Source of the DNA: Candidatus Caldarchaeum sp.
Lineage (GTDB): Archaea > Thermoproteota > Nitrososphaeria_A > Caldarchaeales > Caldarchaeaceae
Length of the DNA stretch: 5,168 bases
Direction: 5' to 3'
Assembly: GCA_025054515.1 (NCBI GenBank)
Contig: JANWZT010000088.1
Coordinates: 1-5,168, forward strand
Shown piece by piece: positions 1-5,168 of this stretch (positions within the stretch are counted from its first letter, which is position 1; each line of letters starts with the position of its first letter). A program made the translations under genes and the position numbers. The notes under the pieces are model-generated. The model worked only from the letters and a program-made list of their open reading frames with translations. It was not told the DNA's origin and did no database searches.

Positions 1-418
1 TGTGCGCTGTTTCCGTGAAAATTCTACGGTGTTTTTCATCTTCTATCCGAGGTGTTACGAGTGATGAATGGGTTACGGCTGCTCTACGCTGCGATTCTTG
101 GAGGTATGAGCCGAAAGGCGGCGCCACCAGCAGCATCGAGAGGGCGCGGCTGCATTCCGAAACTTCCATCTGGAGGTGGAGGCTTGTCGTCATAGATGCG
201 TGGCCTCGGCGGGTTGATTCTCGGTGGATTTTCGCCGCGGTCTTGGCGATGTCTTTCCCCTCGGACAGAAGCTTGCTGATCTTCCGCTCAACCGACACCC
301 CTTCAAAAGTACCCGCCCCCTCTGCTGCGATGAAAACGTCGGGCCCGATTTCGACGACCCTGCCCATGTGGGTGACCGATGTTTTCGGGCCGTAGCTGTA
401 GAGACGTAGCTCGACCAT
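1..418 (-). CDS. ThyX-like (FAD-dependent thymidylate synthase family) protein, N-terminal part, cut by left edge
   Basis: The minus-strand frame is open from an ATG at 418 to the window edge, giving about 139 residues with no stop. ThyX enzymes make dTMP from dUMP with methylene-tetrahydrofolate and FAD. The visible part fits this fold: RGHAS at residues 71-75 matches the conserved (R)GHxS segment, and SRALSMLLV (90-98) followed by SYLQESQRR (104-112) lines up with the ThyX segment that normally reads SRALTHQLVRHRLASYSQQSQRY. The signature RHR is replaced by APP (99-101) and the final RY by RR. This half may therefore be catalytically degenerate, as might be expected for the first half of a duplicated archaeal ThyX-like protein; that is inference, since the rest is off-window. 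An in-frame ATG lies 15 bases upstream at 433; I prefer 418 because it sits at a better distance from the TATA-like box. Family assignment is by motif memory only. Confidence 0.62.
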   Translation of the reverse strand, partial: MVELRLYSYGPKTSVTHMGRVVEIGPDVFIAAEGAGTFEGVSVERKISKLLSEGKDIAKTAAKIHRESTRRGHASMTTSLHLQMEVSECSRALSMLLVAPPFGSYLQESQRRAAVTHSSLVTPRIEDEKHRRIFTETAH

Positions 419-446
419 CGTCTTCAAGCCCATATCGAGGCCGCGT

Positions 447-454
447 GTATAAAA
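447..454 (-). promoter_or_regulatory. TATA-like box of the ThyX-like gene
   Basis: On the minus strand this reads TTTTATAC. Its centre is about 32 bases before the ATG at 418, which predicts a transcript start near 424 and a leader of only a few bases. The other in-frame ATG at 433 would be only 17 bases from the box, too close for archaeal TBP/TFB-dependent initiation. Assigned by position and composition only. Confidence 0.45.
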
Positions 455-469
455 CGTCTCCGTAACACC

Positions 470-476
470 TTTATTT
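470..476 (+). promoter_or_regulatory. TATA-like box of carS
   Basis: TTTATTT has its centre near 473, about 28 bases before the ATG at 501, so transcription would begin at or just before the start codon (leaderless or nearly so). No ribosome binding site lies at a normal distance from 501; the closest purine run, GAAAGG at 481-486, is too far away. A second AT-rich run, TATAAAA at 448-454, is the reverse face of the divergent gene's box and would give a longer leader. Confidence 0.45.
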
Positions 477-500
477 CGTGGAAAGGTCTTCGAAAGTCCG

Positions 501-1022
501 ATGGATGTTAACAGTTTTTTACACGGTCTCGGATATGTTTTTCCCGCCTACGTCTCCAACGCCACGCCCGTCGTCGCCGTCAAACTGCTGAAAAAAGCAA
601 CCCCAATCGACGGGGGGAAAAATTTCCCCGACGGCCGCAGAATTCTCGGCGACGGCAAAACATTTGAAGGCTTGGTTTCAGGCGTTTCGGCGGGGTTCGC
701 CGTGGGAGCGGCCATGAATTTCCTCTTTCCTTGGCTTTTCAGCCTGCTGGAGGTCTTTCTTCTTTCGCTGGGAGCGATGGTCGGCGACATCGTCGGCGCG
801 TTTTTCAAACGCCGGATGGGCCTGAAACAGGGAAGCCCAGCCCCGGTGCTCGACCAAACAGGTTTCCTCGCAGCCGCGCTCCTGCTCGTCCATCTATTGA
901 CAGGACTTCCAAAATGGCTCGACGCCTCCATCATCGCAGCACTCTTCGTTTTCACGGTCTTCATGCACCTCGCGACAAACGGCTTCGCCTACATCGTCGG
1001 ACTCAAAGACAAATGGTACTAA
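501..1022 (+). CDS. carS: CDP-archaeol synthase (CTP:2,3-di-O-geranylgeranyl-sn-glycerol-1-phosphate cytidylyltransferase)
   Basis: CarS is an integral membrane enzyme that joins CTP to the unsaturated archaeal diether phosphate, giving CDP-archaeol, the precursor for polar head groups. At 173 residues the protein has the usual CarS length. Family motifs occur in order: YVSNATPV (17-24), GGK (38-40), RILGDGKTFEG (47-57), GDIVGAFFKRR (95-105) and PAPVLDQ (113-119); the GD and KRR residues belong to the cytosolic cytidylyltransferase region. Hydrophobic segments near 8-28, 57-76, 77-96, 120-137 and 142-165 fit the five-helix topology of the family. The ATG at 501 is the only in-frame start that keeps the N-terminal helix, and a TATA-like box precedes it. 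The gene diverges from the ThyX-like gene, and its TAA overlaps the stop of the convergent RNase H-like gene by 4 bases. Confidence 0.95.
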   Translation: MDVNSFLHGLGYVFPAYVSNATPVVAVKLLKKATPIDGGKNFPDGRRILGDGKTFEGLVSGVSAGFAVGAAMNFLFPWLFSLLEVFLLSLGAMVGDIVGAFFKRRMGLKQGSPAPVLDQTGFLAAALLLVHLLTGLPKWLDASIIAALFVFTVFMHLATNGFAYIVGLKDKWY

Positions 1023-1468
1023 AGAGCAAGCTCAGGCCTCACGGTACGCAAAACCGGCTTCAGCCTTTCAAAAACAGCGGCCGTCGCTTCAGCTTTGCCT
1101 ACGCGTTTCTTCACGCCGATGATTTCGGAGGCCTTTTCGACGTCTGTATCTTGCGTCGCGAAAATTTTCTCGAAAAACTGCTTGAGGTCGAGGTGGAACA
1201 CTTCGTAGAGAGGGGAAGGGTCAAGGCCCAGCCGAAACGCTTTCGCCGTCAAAATAGGCAAATCCTTTTCTCCGCCGCCCCACGTAACCAACAAATCGAC
1301 TTCATCCAGGGCCTTCAAAAAACTTTTGAGAAGATTTTTTTCCCGTCCGCGGAAAACCTTCGACAGATAACCAGCGGTTCTCACGGCTTTGACCGTTGCG
1401 TCAAACCCATCGCCCGCCACTTCGACTTCTAAGAAAATGACGCGAGGGCCCTGCTCTTTTTTTCTCAA
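1019..1468 (-). CDS. small RNase H-fold, 3'-5' exonuclease-like protein (DnaQ/PolB-exonuclease or YprB type), variant active site
   Basis: This 149-residue protein resembles the exonuclease domain related to archaeal/B-family polymerase proofreading domains and the RNase_H_2 (YprB) family. What is seen: a beta-strand with RVIFLEVEV (9-17) where the family has a D-x-E motif; LLVTWGGGEKDLPIL (59-73) in the place of the usual tyNGxxFDlP segment, with D69 kept; HLDL (92-95), matching the family's hxDL; and a C-terminal helical stretch, but no clear final Y-x3-D motif. The first acidic residue is Glu (E14) rather than Asp, so metal binding may be weak or altered. The only usable start is TTG at 1468, which overlaps the ahcY stop (TTGA) and suggests translational coupling with ahcY. 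I see no clear ribosome binding site. The substrate is unknown; the protein could be an active nuclease, a nucleic-acid binder or a degenerate relative. Confidence 0.6.
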   Translation of the reverse strand: MRKKEQGPRVIFLEVEVAGDGFDATVKAVRTAGYLSKVFRGREKNLLKSFLKALDEVDLLVTWGGGEKDLPILTAKAFRLGLDPSPLYEVFHLDLKQFFEKIFATQDTDVEKASEIIGVKKRVGKAEATAAVFERLKPVLRTVRPELAL

Positions 1469-2796
1469 GTTCCGGCAGCCCAGCTCTTAAGGTAATCCAT
1501 CTGTTTGGGTGTCAGTTTTTCCAGTTCGACGCCGAAGGACTGTAGCTTGAGGGCCGCCACCGTCCGGTCGATTTCAGCGGGGACTGGGATGACTTTTTTC
1601 TCGAGGCGTTGATGGTTTTCGGCGATGTACCGCAGCGACTCTGCCTGCAAAGCGAACGATAAATCCATCACCTCGGACGGATGGCCTTCAGCGCAGACGA
1701 GGTTGACCAGCCTTCCGTCGCCGAGGAGGAAAATTTTTCTCCCGTCGTGCAGCCTGTAAAGGGCGACGTTTTCGCGGACGGTTTCAACTTTTTCGGCGAT
1801 GCTTTGCAAATCTTGTTTGTTTATTTCGACGTCCATGTGGCCGGCGTTGGCGAGGATGGCTCCGTCCTTCATCTTGATGAAATGTTCAATCCTGATCACG
1901 TCGATGTTGCCCGTCGCGGTGATGAATATGTCGCCGAGTCCGGCGGCTCGCTCCATGGACATTACCATGTAACCGTTCATGTATGCCTGCAGGGCTTTGA
2001 CCGGGTCGGGCTCGACAACGACAACCCTCGCCCCCAGCCCTTTAGCCCTTTCGGCTATTCCGCTACCCACCCTTCCAAACCCAGCAACGACCACGGTCTT
2101 CCCCGCGACCAAAACGTTCGTAGCCCTCAGCACACCGTCAAGAGCCGACTGACCCGTACCAAGAGGGTTGTCGAAAAGACTCTTCGACAAAGCATCGTTC
2201 ACGGCGATGACAGGGTAGAGAAGCAGCCCCTCTTTTTCGAGGGCCCTTATCCTCAAAACGCCCGTCGTTGTCTCCTCGGTTCCGCCGATTATCTTCGAAA
2301 CTTGGGGCATGATTTCGTCGAGGCCTTGTTTGACGTAGCTAACTGATTCGTCGGACATTCCGCGGGAAAGTTTGTGGATGGATGTTACGAGGTCTGCTCC
2401 GTCGTCGACCGTCATGTCCGGCCCGTGCGACAGGGCCCGGCCTATCGCCGTGTAGTACTGCTGTGCGGTCATTCCGCGGAAGGCGTAGACTTTGAAGCCT
2501 TCGACGGCCAACGCGGCCGCTACATCGTCCTGCGTGCTCAAAGGGTTTGAAGCACACAAAGCCACATCCGCTCCCCCCGCGCGGAGAACACGGCAGAGAA
2601 CCGCGGTCTCCTTCGTCACGTGAAGACACGCCGACAGCCTAAACCCGTCGAAAGGCCTTTCTCGTTCGTATTTTTTCCGCAGGGTTGCCAGAACGGGCAT
2701 CATGGCTTCAGCCGTTGCGATGCGCTTCATACCGTCCTCGTCCATGGAAACGTCCTTCACCCAAAACGCCGCCGTCAAACCATCCGTAAGGATCAT
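1465..2796 (-). CDS. ahcY: adenosylhomocysteinase (S-adenosylhomocysteine hydrolase, archaeal type)
   Basis: A cytosolic NAD-dependent enzyme that splits S-adenosylhomocysteine, the product of methyltransferases, into homocysteine and adenosine. The 443 residues carry the family signatures in order: CLHVTKETAVL (57-67), NPLSTQDD (84-91), DDGADL (131-136), GGTEETTTG (171-179), VNDALSKSLFDN (199-210) with K205, D209 and N210 at the substrate, the NAD-binding GFGRVG (239-244) with the ribose-binding acid E262, NAGHMD (317-322) and EGHPSEVMDLSF (370-381). As in other archaeal members, Thr replaces the Cys seen after FDNxYG in the human enzyme, and the protein ends at W-A-A-G-T without the Lys/Tyr tail that reaches the partner's cofactor site. 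Some archaeal relatives (Methanocaldococcus jannaschii) prefer S-inosylhomocysteine, so the exact substrate is open. The ATG at 2796 adds about 10 residues before the usual N-terminus. First gene of a two-gene operon. Confidence 0.96.
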   Translation of the reverse strand: MILTDGLTAAFWVKDVSMDEDGMKRIATAEAMMPVLATLRKKYERERPFDGFRLSACLHVTKETAVLCRVLRAGGADVALCASNPLSTQDDVAAALAVEGFKVYAFRGMTAQQYYTAIGRALSHGPDMTVDDGADLVTSIHKLSRGMSDESVSYVKQGLDEIMPQVSKIIGGTEETTTGVLRIRALEKEGLLLYPVIAVNDALSKSLFDNPLGTGQSALDGVLRATNVLVAGKTVVVAGFGRVGSGIAERAKGLGARVVVVEPDPVKALQAYMNGYMVMSMERAAGLGDIFITATGNIDVIRIEHFIKMKDGAILANAGHMDVEINKQDLQSIAEKVETVRENVALYRLHDGRKIFLLGDGRLVNLVCAEGHPSEVMDLSFALQAESLRYIAENHQRLEKKVIPVPAEIDRTVAALKLQSFGVELEKLTPKQMDYLKSWAAGT

Positions 2797-2822
2797 CGCT
2801 CTTTTTTATACATGGTTTCAAA

Positions 2823-2834
2823 CTTTTTAATAAC
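2823..2834. promoter_or_regulatory. shared AT-rich TATA element of the divergent ahcY and aIF2-beta genes
   Basis: The 58-base gap between the two divergent genes contains one strong AT-rich block, CTTTTTAATAAC. On the plus strand TTTTTAATAA has its centre 26 bases before the GTG at 2855, which predicts a leaderless aIF2-beta transcript. On the minus strand TTATTAAAAAG has its centre about 33 bases before the ahcY ATG at 2796, predicting a leader of about 7 bases. A second block, TTTTTTATA at 2802-2810, could serve the plus strand with a longer leader. One TBP site may serve both directions, so the two promoters could compete. Inferred from spacing. Confidence 0.5.
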
Positions 2835-2854
2835 GGATACGAACCGTAGATGGA

Positions 2855-3286
2855 GTGAGCTTCGACCTGGCGAGCAAAGATTTCTACTTGATGCTGTTGG
2901 ACAACGCCCTTTCGAAGGCGAGCAAACAGATTTCAAGTGTCGGCGACAGAGTTCTTGAAGTGAGGCCGCATCTCGTAATCGACGCTAAAAACACGGTTCT
3001 TACCAACCTTGGCCAGTTAGCCAAAACACTCAACAGGGAACCCGCGCATCTTGCACGGTTCCTCCTCAAGGAAACTGGACGCGCCGGCTCGATTTCAGAA
3101 GACAAGCTGTTGATACAGGGCAAAATGACCCACGACGAAGCCGGAAAACTCATCGACCTCTACGTCAAAGAATTCGTCAAATGCCCCGTCTGCAACGGCA
3201 TAGACACACGCATCGTCAGCGAAAAACGGTTCCGTTTTCTGGTATGCGACGCATGTGGGGCGAAAAACCCTGTCCGAAGAATCTAA
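2855..3286 (+). CDS. eif2b: translation initiation factor aIF2, beta subunit
   Basis: Part of the aIF2 alpha-beta-gamma complex that carries initiator Met-tRNA to the small ribosomal subunit with GTP. At 143 residues it has the usual archaeal length. The N-terminal helix YLMLLDNALSK (11-21) corresponds to the gamma-binding helix. A central alpha-beta domain follows (about 38-105) with the conserved run NLGQLAKTLNREPAHLARFL (51-70) and an acid-rich helix. The C-terminus holds a zinc ribbon with C110, C113, C131 and C134 (CPVC and CDAC), ending in KNPVRRI. The GTG at 2855 is the only standard start after an in-frame stop at 2831; the nearby ATG at 2850 reads straight into TGA. Its distance from the TATA-like block fits leaderless initiation. 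It heads an operon with DUF424 and a MazG-like gene; the downstream gene begins inside its 3' end. Confidence 0.95.
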   Translation: MSFDLASKDFYLMLLDNALSKASKQISSVGDRVLEVRPHLVIDAKNTVLTNLGQLAKTLNREPAHLARFLLKETGRAGSISEDKLLIQGKMTHDEAGKLIDLYVKEFVKCPVCNGIDTRIVSEKRFRFLVCDACGAKNPVRRI

Positions 3287-3599
3287 AACAGGTTTCATCG
3301 GGAAATGCTGGGTCAAAACGCATCGGTCGAAAACAGGTGAAGTCGTCGTGGCGGCGTGCGATGAATTTCTCCTCGGCACAAAGCTAAAGCTGTCGTCGGG
3401 ATTTTCCGTCGAAGTCGCGGAATCCTTTTACAAGGGCGTTTTGGTCGTTGACGAGGACCTCGTCGAATATTTCAAGCTGGGAACAATCATCAACCTGCTC
3501 GGCGAAAAAGCGGTTTCAGCCGCGGTCAAACACGGATACGCCAGACCCGACTGCATCATCTACATCGACGGCGTACCACATCTACAGCTTTTCCTCTGA
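3255..3599 (+). CDS. DUF424 family protein (archaeal, function unknown)
   Basis: A small archaeal protein recognised by the DUF424 pattern: a first strand VKTHRSKTGEVVVAACDE (20-37), CDEFLLG (35-41), ESFYKG (56-61), NLLGEKAV (80-87) and the closing GVPHLQ (106-111). I know of no firm biochemical function for the family. Its position directly behind aIF2-beta suggests a role linked to translation initiation or ribosome work; that is inference from context. The only standard in-frame start between the upstream stop (3201) and the first conserved strand is GTG at 3255, so the gene overlaps the zinc-ribbon end of aIF2-beta by 32 bases in another frame, and translation is probably coupled. The first 15 or so residues look poorly conserved, so a non-standard later start cannot be excluded. 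No membrane segment or signal peptide is seen. Confidence 0.87.
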   Translation: MGRKTLSEESKTGFIGKCWVKTHRSKTGEVVVAACDEFLLGTKLKLSSGFSVEVAESFYKGVLVVDEDLVEYFKLGTIINLLGEKAVSAAVKHGYARPDCIIYIDGVPHLQLFL

Positions 3600-3601
3600 G
3601 G
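3598..3601 (+). promoter_or_regulatory. ribosome binding site of the MazG-like gene
   Basis: GAGG overlaps the DUF424 stop codon (TGA at 3597-3599) and lies 8 bases before the ATG at 3610. It supports that ATG over an in-frame upstream ATG at 3448, whose extension would lie wholly inside DUF424 and has the look of out-of-frame sequence. Confidence 0.6.
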
Positions 3602-3609
3602 CCTATACC

Positions 3610-3954
3610 ATGAATATCCGTGAACTTCAGAAAAAGGTAGATGAATTCGAGAAGGCGAGAGGATGGGAGAACTTCCGCGAATCACTTATCTACGCTCATC
3701 TCTTCGAAGAATTGACGGAAATCGGCCGTTTCATACTGGAGAAAGAAGGATACAAAAGGAATGACTTGGGCCATTCATCCCCCGGTGAAGACATCGAAAG
3801 CGAATTCGCCCAAGCGCTTACTTTGTTCGTGCAGCTCGCCAACAGGTTCGGCGTCGACCTCGAAAAATCGGTTGCGAAAGAGATGGACAAGATGGAGAAA
3901 AGGTTCGACCCGGAAAGGTGGCGTCGGTCTTTCAGAGACGGCGGCGGGCCCTAA
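3610..3954 (+). CDS. MazG-like NTP pyrophosphohydrolase family protein, variant metal site
   Basis: All-alpha MazG-type enzymes hydrolyse nucleoside triphosphates to monophosphate and pyrophosphate, often to clean the nucleotide pool. This 114-residue protein follows the family layout: MNIRELQKKVDEFEKARGW (1-19), the EExxE metal motif as EELTE (34-38), a loop, then SEFAQALTLFVQLANRFGVDLEKS, in two parts at 64-79 and 80-87, which aligns with the family's ElaDvLlyllrLAnrlgIDLe. In that second motif (ExxD) the Asp is Gln (Q68), so metal binding may be altered or activity lost. E35, E38 and E65 remain. It is the last gene of the aIF2-beta operon, 10 bases behind DUF424, with a GAGG site at a good distance. 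Its 3' end overlaps the convergent HMG-CoA reductase gene by 23 bases. The substrate is unknown; a structural or regulatory role is possible. Confidence 0.72.
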   Translation: MNIRELQKKVDEFEKARGWENFRESLIYAHLFEELTEIGRFILEKEGYKRNDLGHSSPGEDIESEFAQALTLFVQLANRFGVDLEKSVAKEMDKMEKRFDPERWRRSFRDGGGP

Positions 3955-5168
3955 TTTCGGCGAGGATTTCTTGAGCCTTATCGACACGGATGGTTTTCTG
4001 CCGCACCATCTCTTCGGCGACGACGTCGATTTCATCGCCCACCGCTCCGGCCATCACAGCGATGTTCTTCGCATGCAACGACATGTGGCCCGCTTGAATC
4101 CCTTCAGCGGCCAACGCCCTAAGAGCCGCGAGGTTCTGGACAAGGCCAACGGCCGCCATCACTTCGGCGAGCTCTTTCGCCGTTTTGACTCCGAGGATTT
4201 TCAGACAGGCTTTTGCGACAGGATTTGTTTTCACCGCGCCGCCCACTATGCCTACCGCGAGAGGAAGCTCGATAACGCCCAGAAGGTCTCCTTCGGGCGT
4301 CTGCTCCCAAACGGTCAAAGGCTCGTATTTTCCCGTGCGGGCGGCGTATGCATGGGCCCCAGCCTCCAAAGCCCTCCAATCGTTACCCGTGGCTATCGCG
4401 ACCGCGTCGATTCCGTTCATAATCCCCTTGTTGTGTGTCGCAGCCCTGTATGGGTCGGCTTTCGCAAAATGATAAGCTTCGACAATTCCTTTCGCCACTT
4501 CGACGCCGTCCACCGATTCGGCTGGAACACGCGTGTAAGCCCTCGCGATCCTCTTGTCAGCGAGGTTTGAGATGATTCGGAGCCTAAATTTTCCACCACT
4601 CAGCTTCGAGAGAAGAGGCGCCACGGCTTCGCACATGGTGTTGACGGCGTTCGCGCCCATCGCGTCCCTGACATCCACGATGAGATGAACCACGACCATG
4701 GGCCCGAGAGATGTTTCGAGGACACGGGCCTCAACGTCTTTTGCGCCTCCGCCCAAGCTCACGAGTACCGGGTCTTTCTCGTTCGCCTTCGCCAAAATCT
4801 CATCCTTGTTCCGTAGTATCTCCATCTTCGCCGAGTAAGGGTTCACCACATCGACCAGCTGAACCTGCCCAATCATCAACTGCGCCGCTTGAAAAGAAAA
4901 AATCCCCCCACCGTCACGGGCCATCTTCGCCGCGTTGGAAGCGGCGGCTACAACCGAAGGCTCTTCGACGGCCATCGGAACCAGATAGTCCACTTTGTTT
5001 ATGAGGAAGTTGGTCGCTATCCCCAGAGGCAACGGAAAAATCCCTATGACGTTTTCAATCATCCTGCTTGCGGTGGCCAAATCAAGGCCGCCGGTCAACA
5101 CAGCTCTTTTCTCGTCCTCGGTCAAGGATGCGAATTCGGCGACGTGACGAAGCCTTTCCTCCGGCTTG
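3932..5168 (-). CDS. hmgA: hydroxymethylglutaryl-CoA reductase, class II (5' end beyond right edge)
   Basis: Reduces HMG-CoA to mevalonate, the committed step to isoprenoid lipids; some bacterial class II enzymes run in the degradative direction. The sequence follows the Pseudomonas mevalonii class II enzyme closely over its whole length. Numbered from an in-frame TTG at 5125, landmarks are MIENVIG (22-28), VEEPS (53-57) with the catalytic Glu at 55, VDVRDAMGAN (150-159), HNKGIMNGID (231-240) with the catalytic Lys at 233, GND (247-249) with the catalytic Asp, and GHMSLH (346-351) with the catalytic His. D118 lines up with the P. mevalonii Asp tied to NADH preference, which hints at NADH use. 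The frame stays open from 5125 to the edge and encodes KPEERLRHVAEFASL, matching the N-terminal helix of the family; the TTG is therefore not the true start and roughly 10-20 residues are missing. No N-terminal membrane anchor is expected in this class. Confidence 0.95.
   Translation of the reverse strand, partial: KPEERLRHVAEFASLTEDEKRAVLTGGLDLATASRMIENVIGIFPLPLGIATNFLINKVDYLVPMAVEEPSVVAAASNAAKMARDGGGIFSFQAAQLMIGQVQLVDVVNPYSAKMEILRNKDEILAKANEKDPVLVSLGGGAKDVEARVLETSLGPMVVVHLIVDVRDAMGANAVNTMCEAVAPLLSKLSGGKFRLRIISNLADKRIARAYTRVPAESVDGVEVAKGIVEAYHFAKADPYRAATHNKGIMNGIDAVAIATGNDWRALEAGAHAYAARTGKYEPLTVWEQTPEGDLLGVIELPLAVGIVGGAVKTNPVAKACLKILGVKTAKELAEVMAAVGLVQNLAALRALAAEGIQAGHMSLHAKNIAVMAGAVGDEIDVVAEEMVRQKTIRVDKAQEILAEIRARRRL

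Noticed and set aside
15..395. A plus-strand open frame of 126 codons at the left edge
   Set aside because: The minus strand of the same stretch gives a continuous protein with ThyX-like motifs and a plausible promoter, whereas this frame has no recognisable motif.
50..470. A 10-base inverted repeat, AGGTGTTACG at 50-59 and CGTAACACCT at 461-470
   Set aside because: Several such pairs are expected by chance in 5 kb, one arm is inside a coding region, and no further structure surrounds them.
731..1432. A plus-strand open frame of 233 codons spanning carS and the RNase H-like gene
   Set aside because: It crosses the junction of two convergent genes out of frame and reads as an Arg/Pro-rich shadow translation.
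1457..1463. A run of seven T (seven A on the minus strand) near the start of the RNase H-like gene, as a terminator or slippage site
   Set aside because: It encodes the Arg-Lys-Lys stretch just after the TTG start, is short, and the frame downstream is intact.
1681..2346. A 221-codon plus-strand open frame
   Set aside because: Entirely antisense to the well-conserved ahcY coding sequence; an artefact of its G/C-rich codon pattern.
3761..4570. A long plus-strand open frame of about 269 codons
   Set aside because: It runs from the MazG-like gene into the antisense of HMG-CoA reductase, has a low-complexity composition without recognisable motifs, and both overlapped genes are unambiguous.
5123..5125. 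TTG at 5125 as the start of HMG-CoA reductase
   Set aside because: The frame continues open to the window edge and encodes residues that match the family's N-terminal helix, so the start lies outside the window.

Overview
The window is a gene-dense stretch of an archaeal chromosome. Three things show this: a CDP-archaeol synthase (CarS), an aIF2-beta translation factor followed by a DUF424 protein (a family I know only from archaea), and TATA-like elements placed about 26 bases before starts that are likely leaderless or nearly so. Several starts are GTG or TTG. The gene set and the variant ThyX-like protein at the left edge suggest a TACK-type archaeon (Thaumarchaeota, Aigarchaeota or Bathyarchaeota). 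That placement is inference, because no rRNA or other marker is present.

Layout from left to right: (1) the start of a ThyX-like protein on the minus strand, running off the left edge; (2) a short divergent promoter region; (3) carS on the plus strand; (4) a minus-strand pair, S-adenosylhomocysteine hydrolase (ahcY) followed by a small RNase H-fold exonuclease-like protein, joined by a 4-base TTGA overlap; (5) a 58-base divergent promoter region; (6) a plus-strand operon of aIF2-beta, DUF424 and a small MazG-like protein; (7) a class II HMG-CoA reductase on the minus strand, whose 5' end lies beyond the right edge. Both convergent gene pairs overlap at their 3' ends (4 and 23 bases). No stretch of 300 bases lacks a gene.

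The genes serve core metabolism. HMG-CoA reductase makes mevalonate for isoprenoids, and CarS activates the finished archaeal diether lipid with CTP, so an early and a late step of membrane-lipid synthesis lie about 3 kb apart without sharing an operon. AhcY removes S-adenosylhomocysteine and keeps methylation running. aIF2-beta and DUF424 form a translation-linked cassette. The ThyX-like and MazG-like proteins would fit nucleotide metabolism, but both have changes at signature residues.

I see no mobile element, CRISPR array, RNA gene or defence cassette, and no convincing new multi-gene system. The points most worth a second look are the three small or partial proteins with altered active-site motifs (ThyX-like, RNase H-like, MazG-like) and the bacterial-type class II HMG-CoA reductase.
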